This document shows positions 16,941 to 25,529 of a DNA stretch of 64,000 nt, one piece after another. The stretch is from an uncultured Lachnospiraceae bacterium. Its GTDB lineage: Bacteria; Bacillota; Clostridia; Lachnospirales; Lachnospiraceae. Under the pieces are notes generated by a model that was not told the DNA's origin, ran no database searches, and worked only from the letters and a program-made list of their open reading frames with translations. Position 1 is the stretch's first letter; each line of letters begins with the position of its first letter. The translations under genes were made by a program, and so were the position numbers. Location: positions 1 to 64,000 of the forward strand of contig ONAZ01000005.1 of the NCBI GenBank assembly GCA_900315945.1. The letters run 5' to 3'.

Positions 16941-18362
16941 CTACTCTTCTCCGTTCCAGCAATATGTACATAACTTACATGGTTCAATTCCAACAGCATC
17001 AATCATATCATCAAGTCTATTATAACGAAGTGATGTAAATCCCATCTTCTCTCTAATCACTTCATTCATCTTAGCATAGTCTTCTGAGTCAGGATCTGTA
17101 TACTTCTTAAGAATAGCTTCATCTTCTGGATTACTACCATCTACTACTCTGCCTTCTAACTCATTAATAACACGTCTTCCTATTAGTTCCATCTCAGATG
17201 TGGAACGGGAGAAATTAAGATATTTACAACCATATAAAATTGGTGGACATGCAGGTCTTACATGTACTTCTTTTGCACCTATATCATATAAGAATTCTGC
17301 TGTCTCACGAAGTTGAGTTCCTCTAACAATTGAATCATCAATTATAAGAAGACTCTTATCCTTAATCAAATCCTCAACTGCAATTAATTTCATTTTAGCA
17401 ATAAGATCTCTTCTTGTCTGAACAGTAGGCATAAATGATCTTGGCCATGTTGGTGTGTATTTTATTAATGGTCTTGAAAATGGAATATGTGCATAATTAG
17501 AATATCCAATAGCATGAGCTGTACCAGAATCAGGCACACCTGCAACAACATCAGGTTTTGCATCATCCCTTTTTGCAATATTAGAACCACATTTATTTCT
17601 CATCTGTTCAACAGATATTCCTTCAAATGTAGTTGATGGATATCCATAATATACCCAGAGAAAAGTACATATCTTCATATCTTTACCTGGATCTACAAGA
17701 GTTTTTATGCCTTTTTCATCCATGACACATACTTCACCAGGTCCTAATTCTTTATGGAATGAATAACCCAGATTAAGAAATGATGTATTCTCCATACATG
17801 CGCAAAGGGCTGTATCCTTCTTACCAATAACAACTGGAGTCCTGCCCATCTTATCTCTGACTGTATAGATACCCTTCTCTGTCAGAATAAGCATGGACAT
17901 TGATCCATCAATTATTTCCTGAGCGTACTTAATTCCTTCTATAAAATTATCTTTACGATTAATAAGAGCGGCAACAAGTTCTGTCTGCGATATCTCACCA
18001 TTAGACATCTCGAAGAAATGTGTATGACCCTTCATAATATCTTCTACGAGTTCTGAAAGATTGTTAATTTTACCTACCGTTGCAATTGAATAGGAACCGT
18101 GATGACTTCTTACATGAACAGGTTGTGCTTCAAAATCAGAAATAACACCTATTCCGTAATTACCTTTCATTTCATGAAAATCAGATTCGAATTTTGTTCT
18201 AAAAGGCGCATTAGAAATATTATGAATAGCTCTATTAAACTTTCCATCGCCTAATACACTCATTCCTGCTCTTCTTGTTCCGAGATGGGAATGATAATCA
18301 GTTCCAAAAAACAAATCAAATACACAGTCTTCTTTTGATGTCACACCAAAAAATCCGCCCAT
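16941..18362 (-). CDS. PurF-like phosphoribosyltransferase with degenerate glutaminase domain
   Basis: This 473-residue protein has the overall layout of amidophosphoribosyltransferase (PurF): an N-terminal Ntn-type glutaminase domain and a C-terminal PRPP-binding domain. The PRPP loop is intact (LLIIDDSIVRGTQLRE). The catalytic N-terminal cysteine is absent: the protein starts MGGFFGV where PurF has CGVFGI. The glutamine-site motif HRGQE is replaced by HLGTR. It should not hydrolyse glutamine; it may use ammonia, act on another substrate or be regulatory. The C-terminus has CKLCTYC, a possible metal or Fe-S site. The ATG follows AGGAGGA. It precedes the efflux operon by 17 bases. Confidence 0.88.
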   Translation of the reverse strand: MGGFFGVTSKEDCVFDLFFGTDYHSHLGTRRAGMSVLGDGKFNRAIHNISNAPFRTKFESDFHEMKGNYGIGVISDFEAQPVHVRSHHGSYSIATVGKINNLSELVEDIMKGHTHFFEMSNGEISQTELVAALINRKDNFIEGIKYAQEIIDGSMSMLILTEKGIYTVRDKMGRTPVVIGKKDTALCACMENTSFLNLGYSFHKELGPGEVCVMDEKGIKTLVDPGKDMKICTFLWVYYGYPSTTFEGISVEQMRNKCGSNIAKRDDAKPDVVAGVPDSGTAHAIGYSNYAHIPFSRPLIKYTPTWPRSFMPTVQTRRDLIAKMKLIAVEDLIKDKSLLIIDDSIVRGTQLRETAEFLYDIGAKEVHVRPACPPILYGCKYLNFSRSTSEMELIGRRVINELEGRVVDGSNPEDEAILKKYTDPDSEDYAKMNEVIREKMGFTSLRYNRLDDMIDAVGIEPCKLCTYCWNGEE

Positions 18363-18527
18363 AATGTCCTCCTGAATTTATGTAAATTTATTTATTCTCA
18401 TACATACTTGATTATAACCTTATTATGTGTCTGAATAAAGTATAAAATATCTTTTTTTATTCCTATTTCCTTGTGAATCTTATATACTATGAAGTCCACG
18501 CAAATTGTTTGCTTTTATTTGTGAGAG

Positions 18528-18801
18528 GGGGGTGCGGGGCTTGGATATGTCTTTATACTAGTAATTCTTCGCTAAGTATATATAAATGATTGAATATAAG
18601 AAATCTAATCGCAAAGAAACCGCTACTTTCGCGGCTTCTTTCTTACGATATAGGGCAGAAACCAGTGACTAATCCGCCATCCTGGCGGTAGTCACTTATT
18701 TCCAGCATCCATGCTGGAAATTTTCTTCACTGAATCAATCATTAATATATACTAACGCTTGAATTAAATCGTATAAAGACATATCCAAGCCCCGCACCCC
18801 C
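18528..18801 (-). repeat. Structured palindromic element, copy 3
   Basis: This 274-bp element has perfect 31-bp inverted arms (18528-18558 and 18771-18801). On the minus strand the internal loop sequences ACGATTTAATTCAAGC and GCGAAGAATTACTAGT match copy 2. The junction helix is AGAAA/TTTCT (18722-18726 and 18657-18661), a compensated version of GGGAA/TTCCC. Hairpin 1 is TTTCCAGC-atggat-GCTGGAAA (18699-18720). Hairpin 2 is AGTGACTA/TAGTCACT with an inner CCGCC-aggat-GGCGG (18664-18696). An additional hairpin lies at about 18615-18643. It fills most of the gap between purF-like gene and rplL; the rest (18363-18527) is AT-rich and probably holds the promoter of the purF-like gene. Confidence 0.85.
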
Positions 18802-18807
18802 TAACAT

Positions 18808-18838
18808 AAAAAAGCCCATACCTAATGGTATGGACTTT
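18808..18838 (-). terminator. Terminator after rplL
   Basis: On the minus strand, AAAGTCCATACC pairs with GGTATGGGCTTT (one mismatch, 4-base loop), followed by six T residues. It ends the rplJ-rplL transcript. Confidence 0.9.
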
Positions 18839-18869
18839 AATATACTAGTTTAATTCAAAGTAATCTAGA

Positions 18870-19247
18870 TTACTTAAGTGTACAAGTAGCACCCTCAGCT
18901 TCTAACTTAGCCTTGATATCCTCAGCTGTTGCCTTATCAACACCTTCCTTTAATACCTTAGGTGCACCGTCAACAACTTCCTTTGCTTCCTTAAGACCAA
19001 GACCTGTAGCATCACGAACAACCTTGATAACCTTAACTTTGTTAGGACCTACTTCTGTAAGCTCTACGTCAAACTCATCCTTCTCTTCGCCAGCTGCAGC
19101 ACCGTCTCCACCTGCTGCTACTACTGCAACACCAGCTGCTGCAGATACGCCAAATTCTTCTTCACATGCCTTTACAAGGTCATTTAATTCTAATACACTA
19201 AGTTCTTTTATTGCTTCAATAAATTCTTCTGTAGACATTTTAGCCAT
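18870..19247 (-). CDS. rplL: Ribosomal protein bL12 (L7/L12)
   Basis: bL12 forms the flexible stalk of the large subunit that recruits translation factors. The 125-residue protein starts [27 protein letters not shown]. It has the Ala/Gly-rich hinge ([20 protein letters not shown]) and the C-terminal domain [20 protein letters not shown], all standard. It is cotranscribed with rplJ and followed by a strong terminator. Confidence 0.99.
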   Translation of the reverse strand: MAKMSTEEFIEAIKELSVLELNDLVKACEEEFGVSAAAGVAVVAAGGDGAAAGEEKDEFDVELTEVGPNKVKVIKVVRDATGLGLKEAKEVVDGAPKVLKEGVDKATAEDIKAKLEAEGATCTLK

Positions 19248-19281
19248 TTTTATTTCCTCCTAATTAATATTCTATAAAATC

Positions 19282-19911
19282 TTATTCAGCATCTTTTGCT
19301 TCTTCTTTTTCTTCAGCAGCTTCTTCAGCCTTAGCCTCTTCTGCTGGAGCCTCTTCTACCTTAGCTTCTTCTGCTTTAGGTTCTTCAGCCTTTGCTTCTT
19401 CTGCTGGAGCTTCTGTAGCTTCACCAGCTCCACCGTTCTCTGCGATTTGCTTAAGAACACGAGCCATGTTAGCAATAGGTGATTGAAGAGATCCAAGTAA
19501 CTTGGATAGTAATTCTTCTCTTGATGGAACAGAAGCGATAGCTTTCATTCCGTCAGCATCATAATATGTTCCTTCAACAACGCCTGCTTTGATTTCAAGG
19601 GCAGGTGCGTTCTTTGCGAACTTTGATAATACTCTTGCTGGTGCAGTTGCATCATCTACTGAAATTGCAATAGCGCTTGGACCTTCAAGTACAGGTGATA
19701 AGCTTTCAAAATCAGTATCTTTAAATGCAAAGTTCATCATTGTATTCTTGTATACTTTGTAAGTTACACCGGCTTCTCTTAATTCTCTACGAAGCTGTGT
19801 ATCTTCAGCAACAGTAAGACCACGATAGTCAACAACAACTACTGACTGCGCATCTTTAATATTATCAGATATTTCTTGAATTACAGGTTGCTTTAATTCT
19901 ACTTTAGCCAA
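19282..19911 (-). CDS. rplJ: Ribosomal protein uL10 with acidic repeat tail
   Basis: uL10 anchors the bL12 stalk dimers on the ribosome. The first 165 residues are a normal uL10 (MAKVELKQPVIQEISDNI; VVDYRGLTVAEDTQLRREL; SVPSREELLSKLLGSLQSPI). The last 40 or so residues form a repetitive Ala/Glu/Lys tail made of AEEAKAEEP-like units, making the protein 209 residues. The start codon is TTG at 19911, after AAGGAGG. The gene is preceded by an L10 leader and attenuator, so autoregulation is expected. Confidence 0.98.
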   Translation of the reverse strand: MAKVELKQPVIQEISDNIKDAQSVVVVDYRGLTVAEDTQLRRELREAGVTYKVYKNTMMNFAFKDTDFESLSPVLEGPSAIAISVDDATAPARVLSKFAKNAPALEIKAGVVEGTYYDADGMKAIASVPSREELLSKLLGSLQSPIANMARVLKQIAENGGAGEATEAPAEEAKAEEPKAEEAKVEEAPAEEAKAEEAAEEKEEAKDAE

Positions 19912-19971
19912 ATCTTTGTACCTCCTTATTTTATTTCATGTTACCAACACACTTTGTAAATGTATCACACA

Positions 19972-20003
19972 TAAAAACCTCTCTGCCACAAAGACAGAGA
20001 GGT
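19972..20003 (-). terminator. Attenuator hairpin in front of rplJ
   Basis: On the minus strand, ACCTCTCTG pairs with CAGAGAGGT (19995-20003 and 19977-19985) and is followed by TTTTT. It lies after the L10 leader and before rplJ, the position of an intrinsic attenuator that sets the expression of rplJL relative to upstream signals. Confidence 0.88.
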
Positions 20004-20028
20004 AGAGAATCAAAATAATTCTTTGTTC

Positions 20029-20098
20029 CTCGGTAGGGTCTTACAAGAATTACGCCTGTGATTATATCACTTGGCACCTACTGTCTTCGGCAACATGC
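20029..20098 (-). ncRNA. Ribosomal L10 leader
   Basis: The minus-strand leader contains GCCGAAGACAGTAGGTGCC, a variable hairpin, and then CCCTACCGAGG, whose pairing (GTAGG with CCTAC) is the conserved core of the L10 leader. In Firmicutes this RNA binds the L10-L12 complex and gives feedback control. It starts within a few bases of the predicted transcription start. Confidence 0.88.
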
Positions 20099-20104
20099 TT
20101 GATA

Positions 20105-20133
20105 AATATATCAAAAAAAATTTTATTTGTCAA
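20105..20133 (-). promoter_or_regulatory. Housekeeping promoter of rplJL
   Basis: The minus strand has a perfect TTGACA (20128-20133), a 17-base spacer and TATATT (20105-20110). It lies between rplA and the L10 leader, so rplJL has its own transcript in addition to any readthrough from rplKA. Confidence 0.92.
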
Positions 20134-20145
20134 TAGGAGACTCAC

Positions 20146-20838
20146 CTACTGAATCTTAGCAGTGCTAACCTTTACACCAGGTCCCATTGTAGGAGCAAGT
20201 GTAATGCTTCTTAAATACTGTCCCTTTAAGCTAGCAGGTTTAGCCTTGTTAATAGCATCCATAAGAGTTTGGAAGTTGTCAGCTAATTGTTCCTCTGTAA
20301 AGGAAGCTTTACCAATTGGCACGTGGATAATATTACTCTTGTCCAATCTATACTCAATCTTACCAGCTTTGATATCATTAACAGCCTTAGTTACATCCAT
20401 AGTAACTGTTCCTGCCTTAGGGTTAGGCATTAATCCCTTAGGTCCAAGTACACGACCAAGACGACCAACAACACCCATCATATCTGGTGTAGCAACAACA
20501 ACGTCAAAATCTAACCAACCTTCGTTTTGAATCTTAGGAATAAGATCATCTGCACCAACAAAATCAGCACCAGCTGCTGTAGCTTCGTCAGCCTTTGGTC
20601 CCTTAGCGAATACTAACACACGAACTTTCTTACCAGTACCATGTGGAAGTACTACAGCTCCACGAATTTGTTGCTCAGCATGACGTCCGTCACATCCTGT
20701 TCTAATATGAGCTTCGATTGTCTCATCAAATTTAGCTTTTGCATTCTTCTTAACTTGTGCAACAGCTTCATTTACGTCCATAGCCTTAGACTTATCATAA
20801 GATTCTAGAGACGCATTATAATTCTTTCCATGTTTCAT
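20146..20838 (-). CDS. rplA: Ribosomal protein uL1
   Basis: uL1 forms the mobile L1 stalk and binds 23S rRNA near the E site; in many bacteria it represses its own operon. The 230-residue protein starts [20 protein letters not shown] and carries the conserved [21 protein letters not shown] and the C-terminal [14 protein letters not shown]. It has normal length and a GGAGG ribosome site. It follows rplK by about 70 bases. Confidence 0.99.
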   Translation of the reverse strand: MKHGKNYNASLESYDKSKAMDVNEAVAQVKKNAKAKFDETIEAHIRTGCDGRHAEQQIRGAVVLPHGTGKKVRVLVFAKGPKADEATAAGADFVGADDLIPKIQNEGWLDFDVVVATPDMMGVVGRLGRVLGPKGLMPNPKAGTVTMDVTKAVNDIKAGKIEYRLDKSNIIHVPIGKASFTEEQLADNFQTLMDAINKAKPASLKGQYLRSITLAPTMGPGVKVSTAKIQ

Positions 20839-20907
20839 TATTTATACCTCCTGTGGTTTTAGCGGGGTCTGTTCCCTCCCACTTACATTTTACGTATAAT
20901 TTCTTAA

Positions 20908-21333
20908 TTAATCTGTAACTTCAACACCCATTGAACGAGCTGTACCAGCAATCATGCTAATAGCTGAATCAATGTTAGCAGCGTTAAGGTCTTTCATCTT
21001 TGTTTCAGCAATTTCCTGAAGTTGAGCTCTTGTAATTTTTGCGACTTTCTTTACATTAGGCTCACCTGATCCAGATTGAATCTTACATGCCTTCTTAATC
21101 ATAACAGCTGCTGGTGGAGTCTTAGTAATGAAGCTAAAGCTTCTATCTTCATAGACAGTAATTACTACAGGAACGATTGTATCGCCCATATCAGCTGTCT
21201 TTGCGTTAAACTGCTTTGTAAATTCTACGATGTTAACACCGTGCTGTCCAAGTGCAGGACCAACTGGTGGTGCAGGTGTAGCTTTACCAGCAGCAATTTG
21301 TAATTTAATATATCCTTCAATTTTCTTTGCCAC
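20908..21333 (-). CDS. rplK: Ribosomal protein uL11
   Basis: uL11 binds the GTPase centre of 23S rRNA and is needed for stringent-response sensing. The 141-residue protein has the N-terminal [20 protein letters not shown] and [15 protein letters not shown], both family signatures, and ends in [14 protein letters not shown]. It follows nusG by 13 bases in the standard nusG-rplK-rplA order. Confidence 0.99.
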   Translation of the reverse strand: MAKKIEGYIKLQIAAGKATPAPPVGPALGQHGVNIVEFTKQFNAKTADMGDTIVPVVITVYEDRSFSFITKTPPAAVMIKKACKIQSGSGEPNVKKVAKITRAQLQEIAETKMKDLNAANIDSAISMIAGTARSMGVEVTD

Positions 21334-21346
21334 TTTGATTTCCTCC

Positions 21347-21868
21347 TTAATTCATTTTCTTGATGTCCGAAAAACTAATTTCTACAGGTGTCTCACGTCC
21401 AAAGAAATTAACGTTGATTGTAGCAACTTGTTTTGCCTGATTCATCTGTCTAATAATTCCAACAGTATCTTTCCAAGCACCACCGATTACTTCAACTTCA
21501 TCGCCTTCGCCAAAATCAACAACAAAATTCTCTGATTTAATACCAAGATGACTTCTCTCTTCTTCAGGTGTCAAAGGCACTGGTTTACTTCCAGGTCCAA
21601 CAAATCCTGTTACACCACGAGTATTACGAACAACATACCATGTATCATCATTCATAACCATATTAACAAAGACATATCCCGGGAATTTTTTCTTCTCCAC
21701 AGTCTTTGTCTTGCCATCTTTAACAACAACCTCTGTCTGCATTGGAACAGCTACCTCAAGAATCTCATTTTCAAGATGACGATTCTCAATTGCTTTATCA
21801 ATGCTTCCTTTTACTTTTTTCTCATAGCCTGAATAAGTATGAACTACATACCATTTTGCTTCTGCCAT
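21347..21868 (-). CDS. nusG: Transcription termination/antitermination factor NusG
   Basis: NusG binds RNA polymerase and modulates pausing and coupling to ribosomes. The 173-residue protein has the NGN domain ([49 protein letters not shown]) and a C-terminal KOW domain starting at [20 protein letters not shown]. The length is normal. It lies between secE and rplK. Confidence 0.98.
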   Translation of the reverse strand: MAEAKWYVVHTYSGYEKKVKGSIDKAIENRHLENEILEVAVPMQTEVVVKDGKTKTVEKKKFPGYVFVNMVMNDDTWYVVRNTRGVTGFVGPGSKPVPLTPEEERSHLGIKSENFVVDFGEGDEVEVIGGAWKDTVGIIRQMNQAKQVATINVNFFGRETPVEISFSDIKKMN

Positions 21869-21895
21869 GCCAAAGTCCTCCTGTACTACGTCTTC

Positions 21896-22093
21896 CTATA
21901 GACTCATCAATAAATCAACACCATATTGAACTAACATATCTATTAATGCGATAATTAGTCCTAGAACGATTGAAACTACTACAGTTGCAATTGTCTGCTT
22001 AGTAACTGACTTGCCACTAGGCCATACAATCTTACTGAATTCCATTTTCAAAGCCTCGAAACGGCTTTGCTTTTTTTGTTTCTCTTCTGCCAT
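21896..22093 (-). CDS. secE: Preprotein translocase subunit SecE
   Basis: SecE is the small essential clamp of the SecYEG channel. The 65-residue protein has the cytoplasmic amphipathic helix with the conserved EFSKIVWPSGKSV, and one membrane helix (VVVSIVLGLIIALIDMLV). The single-helix form is typical of Firmicutes. It sits between rpmG and nusG as usual. Confidence 0.97.
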   Translation of the reverse strand: MAEEKQKKQSRFEALKMEFSKIVWPSGKSVTKQTIATVVVSIVLGLIIALIDMLVQYGVDLLMSL

Positions 22094-22104
22094 CCTAGCA
22101 CCCC

Positions 22105-22254
22105 CTACTTTGTCTCTTTGTGTAGAGTATGTTTCTTACAGAAACGACAATACTTCTTTGTCTCCATTCTGTCTGGATGGGCTTTTTTGTCTTTAGTCAA
22201 ATCATAGTTTCTACGCTGACATTCTGTGCATGCTAATGTAATCTTCGTACGCAC
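22105..22254 (-). CDS. rpmG: Ribosomal protein bL33
   Basis: This 49-residue gene starts with GTG at 22254, after GGAGGTGG. It encodes [20 protein letters not shown] and then [20 protein letters not shown]. The four cysteines in two CxxC pairs (CTEC and CRFC) mark a zinc-binding bL33. It is the first gene of the rpmG-secE-nusG-rplK-rplA operon and is preceded by a strong promoter. Confidence 0.97.
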   Translation of the reverse strand: MRTKITLACTECQRRNYDLTKDKKAHPDRMETKKYCRFCKKHTLHKETK

Positions 22255-22366
22255 TACTTCCACCTCCATTTTCTCTCAATTACGTGTCTTCTCTTGCTAT
22301 TTTCTCTAGACGAACAGTTTCTAAAGAAAAGCATAAAAAAAAGACCTAGATTTTTGTCACCTAACA

Positions 22367-22395
22367 ACTATACCATGATTTATATTGATAGTCAA
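22367..22395 (-). promoter_or_regulatory. Housekeeping promoter of rpmG-secE-nusG operon
   Basis: The minus strand has TTGACT (22390-22395), a 17-base spacer and TATAGT (22367-22372), close to the sigma-A consensus. The predicted leader to rpmG is about 105 bases. Confidence 0.9.
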
Positions 22396-22430
22396 CACTT
22401 ATTTCTTAGCAAAAGCAAGAAAATCTAATA

Positions 22431-22485
22431 ATAAAAATAGCCTTTCTCAACCAAACCTAGTTCGGTGTTTCGAAAGACTATTCTT
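22431..22485 (-). terminator. Terminator after spoVG
   Basis: On the minus strand a long hairpin is formed by AATAGTCTTTC with GAAAGGCTATT, with an inner ACCGAAC/GTTTGGT stem. It is followed by TTTTTATT. It separates the glgC-glgD-spoVG transcript from the rpmG promoter. Confidence 0.85.
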
Positions 22486-22526
22486 AATCTTATTATCGTA
22501 ACCTTTTTTCTTCTTAATGTTGTACC

Positions 22527-22805
22527 TTATGCTTCTTGTTCTTCTGCAAGCATCACTTGGTACTTATCAAGTATTAATTTCTGTATATGTTCTCGGGTCT
22601 CTAACTTGATAGGGTGGGCAATATCTTTGTATTCATTATCCTTGCCCCCTCTTCTTGATGGCATTCCTATGAATAGCCCTTTGCTTCCAGATATAACCTT
22701 AATGTCATGTACTACGAACTCATCGTCAATTGTAATTGATGCTGTAGCCAGCACATTCTTAGACGAGTCCTTTGACATGCGCATTCTAATATCTGTGATA
22801 TTCAT
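22527..22805 (-). CDS. spoVG: SpoVG family RNA/DNA-binding regulator
   Basis: SpoVG is a small nucleic-acid-binding regulator found in sporulating and non-sporulating Firmicutes. The 92-residue protein starts MNITDIRMRM and has the core IDDEFVVHDIKVISGSKGLFIGMPSR, then KDIAHPI, which are family signatures. I choose the ATG at 22805; the one six bases upstream abuts the GGGAGAG ribosome site with no spacer. It follows glgD by about 40 bases and may share its transcript. Confidence 0.94.
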   Translation of the reverse strand: MNITDIRMRMSKDSSKNVLATASITIDDEFVVHDIKVISGSKGLFIGMPSRRGGKDNEYKDIAHPIKLETREHIQKLILDKYQVMLAEEQEA

Positions 22806-22846
22806 ATACATCTCTCCCTTACATATTATTTCCTAAAAAGGCTCTT

Positions 22847-23965
22847 TTATATTCCGTATCTACTTTTGCTTTCCACAACAATCTTAATACCGTTTTCCCC
22901 AATATACTCGGTATCACTCATTAGAGTTTCATGCGTCTCGACTATACAATTCTCTACTCTTACGTTGTCCCCAATATATACATTTGGCAGAATAATTGAA
23001 TTCTTAACTACACTATTGTTGCCAATAAATACGTTCTTAAATAATACTGAATGTTCCACCTTGCTGTTAATAATACATCCACTTGCTACCAGGCTATCTT
23101 TTACATCGGCCGGTGCATTGAATTTCGCTGGTGGAAGATCAAATGATTTGGAATAAATCTTAGATCCCTTCCTAAAGAAGAAATCTCTAATCTCTGGATT
23201 CAAGAAATCCATGTTGGTGTTATAGTATGATTCTACAGAAGCTATGTTGCTCCAATAACTATCATGCATATAACCATATATCTTCTTCATTCCTTTATAT
23301 CTAATAAGGATATCTGTTACGAAGTTGTATCTTCCTTCCTGATTGCATTGCTCTAGGAGTTCAATAAGACTTCTTCTCCTTATTACATATACACCTGTTG
23401 ATACTATATTGGATCTTGCCATCATAGGCTTCTCTTCAAAGCTTGTAACAAGTCCATCTGAATCCATCTTAACAACACCGAATCTGCTTATATCATCTGA
23501 ATCAGGTACCTTAGCACATACTACTGTGATATCTGATTGCTTGCGAATATGATAATCAAGCACTTCATTAAAGTCGATCTTATAAATACCATCACCACTT
23601 GCAATAATTACATATGGCTCATGACATTTCTTAAGAAAGTCGATATTCTGCCACATGGCATCAGCTGTTCCTCTGTACCACCAACTATTGTCAGTTGTAA
23701 CTGTCGGTGTAAATACGAAGAGACCGCCTTGCTTTCTACCAAAGTTCCACCATTTAGATGATGCTAAATGTTCATTAAGAGATCTCGCATTGTATTGACT
23801 AAGAACTGCAACTGTCTGGATATGCGAATTAGTCATATTAGATAATGCAAAATCTATTCCTCTATAGCTTCCGCCTACTGGCATTGCTGATATAGCTCTT
23901 TTATCAGAAAGGTTGCCCATTCTAGAACTATTACCACCTGCCAAAATGATTCCTAATGCTTTCAT
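22847..23965 (-). CDS. glgD: Glycogen biosynthesis protein GlgD
   Basis: GlgD is the regulatory, mostly non-catalytic partner of ADP-glucose pyrophosphorylase in Firmicutes. The 372-residue protein starts [21 protein letters not shown]; the nucleotidyltransferase loop is altered relative to GlgC, as expected for GlgD. It has a C-terminal left-handed beta-helix (repeated I/V-x-N hexapeptides). It overlaps glgC by four bases (ATGA), so the two are translationally coupled. Confidence 0.96.
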   Translation of the reverse strand: MKALGIILAGGNSSRMGNLSDKRAISAMPVGGSYRGIDFALSNMTNSHIQTVAVLSQYNARSLNEHLASSKWWNFGRKQGGLFVFTPTVTTDNSWWYRGTADAMWQNIDFLKKCHEPYVIIASGDGIYKIDFNEVLDYHIRKQSDITVVCAKVPDSDDISRFGVVKMDSDGLVTSFEEKPMMARSNIVSTGVYVIRRRSLIELLEQCNQEGRYNFVTDILIRYKGMKKIYGYMHDSYWSNIASVESYYNTNMDFLNPEIRDFFFRKGSKIYSKSFDLPPAKFNAPADVKDSLVASGCIINSKVEHSVLFKNVFIGNNSVVKNSIILPNVYIGDNVRVENCIVETHETLMSDTEYIGENGIKIVVESKSRYGI

Positions 23966-25236
23966 GATTCTTCACCTTCCTTAATAATATATCCGCCACT
24001 TTCTAACTTGCCTTGAGGAAAGTCCTCTTCAGTCGTCACACCGCTAATTGCTGTGTTCTTACCTACTGTAACATTTGCAGGAATAGTAGAATTCTCTCCT
24101 ATAACTGCAAGATCAAATGCATAAATCTTAGCACTAAGTTTGCTTTCAGCTGACTCGCCAAAGCCAATCTTGGCATTCTCACCAATTTCACAATCTTCTG
24201 CAATTATTGATTTCTCTATCTGAGCTCCCTTCCTAATAATCGTATTCTTCATTATTATGGAGTCGACTACCGATGCTCCTTCTTCAACAACAACTCCGGC
24301 TCCTAGAACAGAGTTCTCAACTTTACCATATATCTCATTGCCTGCACCCGTAATAGATTTCTTAACAGATGCTGTTGATGCAATATACTGAGGTTCAATC
24401 TGATTCTGCTTGGTATATATCTTCCAGAATTCTTCATATAGGTTAAATTCAGGAATCAAGTCAATTAGTTCCATATTAGCTTCCCAATATGAACCAAGTG
24501 TTCCTACATCCTTCCAATAACCATTGAATTCATAAGCAAAAATTCTCTCTCCATTCTCATGACAATATGGAATAATGTGCTTACCAAAATCACAACCATT
24601 CTGATCCTTCATTGTAATAAGCGCATCCCTAAGAACTGGCCAACTAAAGATGTAGATTCCCATAGAAGCCAGGTTACTCTTAGGATTAGCTGGCTTCTCT
24701 TCGAATTCATTAATCTTGCCATTCTCATCAGTAACAACTATTCCGAATCTGCTAGCCTCCTCCATTGGAACCGGCATAGCTGCAATTGTTACACTTGCCT
24801 GATTCTGCTTGTGCAAATCAAGCATCGCTTCGTAATCCATCTTGTATATATGATCACCAGATAATATCAATACATAATCTGGATCATATCCTTCAATGTA
24901 TTTTATATTCTGGTAGATAGCATTGGCTGTTCCTGTATACCACTCTGCGTTATCGCTCTTCTCATATGGTGGAAGTACAGTGACTCCTCCATTGTTCCTA
25001 TCTAAATCCCATGGTATACCAATTCCTATATGTGTATTAAGTCTAAGAGGTTGATACTGAGTAAGGACACCAACAGTATCAATTCCAGAATTAATACAGT
25101 TACTAAGAGGAAAATCTATAATTCTATATTTTCCACCAAACGCAACAGCTGGCTTTGCCACATCAGAAGTTAACACTCCGAGTCGACTTCCCTGCCCGCC
25201 AGCGAGCAGCATAGCTATCATCTCTTTCTTTCCCAT
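23962..25236 (-). CDS. glgC: Glucose-1-phosphate adenylyltransferase GlgC
   Basis: GlgC makes ADP-glucose, the committed step of glycogen synthesis. The 424-residue protein has the nucleotide-binding motif [16 protein letters not shown], then [19 protein letters not shown], and the substrate motifs [11 protein letters not shown] and [15 protein letters not shown]-terminal beta-helix follows. The ATG at 25236 has a well-placed GAGGTGAT; a GTG nine bases upstream lies inside that site. It probably forms a hetero-oligomer with GlgD. Confidence 0.97.
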   Translation of the reverse strand: MGKKEMIAMLLAGGQGSRLGVLTSDVAKPAVAFGGKYRIIDFPLSNCINSGIDTVGVLTQYQPLRLNTHIGIGIPWDLDRNNGGVTVLPPYEKSDNAEWYTGTANAIYQNIKYIEGYDPDYVLILSGDHIYKMDYEAMLDLHKQNQASVTIAAMPVPMEEASRFGIVVTDENGKINEFEEKPANPKSNLASMGIYIFSWPVLRDALITMKDQNGCDFGKHIIPYCHENGERIFAYEFNGYWKDVGTLGSYWEANMELIDLIPEFNLYEEFWKIYTKQNQIEPQYIASTASVKKSITGAGNEIYGKVENSVLGAGVVVEEGASVVDSIIMKNTIIRKGAQIEKSIIAEDCEIGENAKIGFGESAESKLSAKIYAFDLAVIGENSTIPANVTVGKNTAISGVTTEEDFPQGKLESGGYIIKEGEES

Positions 25237-25311
25237 ACCAATCACCTCGTGTCTTTTCTTTCTAGTAATTTTCTTGCAACTAGTTCGATATGCAAGTTAT
25301 ACGATATATTA

Positions 25312-25340
25312 AGTATAACTATTTCGTGGTTTCTTTGCAA
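25312..25340 (-). promoter_or_regulatory. Promoter of glgC-glgD with adjacent inverted repeat
   Basis: The minus strand reads TTGCAA (25335-25340), 17 bases, then TATACT (25312-25317). Just downstream is the inverted repeat CTTGCA/TGCAAG (about 25274-25297), which could be an operator; its protein is unknown. Confidence 0.75.
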
Positions 25341-25444
25341 CAATTATTCCTAAAATGTTGATAAATCTTTTTAGTTTTTGTGCAACTTGCATATGCTTTC
25401 TACAAACAACCACTATATGTGGTATATGGTATAACTTGAGAACC

Positions 25445-25488
25445 AAAAAAATCGGATGTAGCCTAAGGCTTATCATCCGATTTTTTTC
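25445..25488. terminator. Terminator after the PHP gene
   Basis: A 13-bp stem (AAAAAATCGGATG with its complement; 25445-25457 and 25474-25486) is flanked by A- and T-runs on both sides. It can work in both directions and ends the leftward transcript that contains the PHP gene. Confidence 0.9.
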
Positions 25489-25529
25489 TTCATATTAATA
25501 TATTGTCAGTCCCAAATTCACATTAATAG

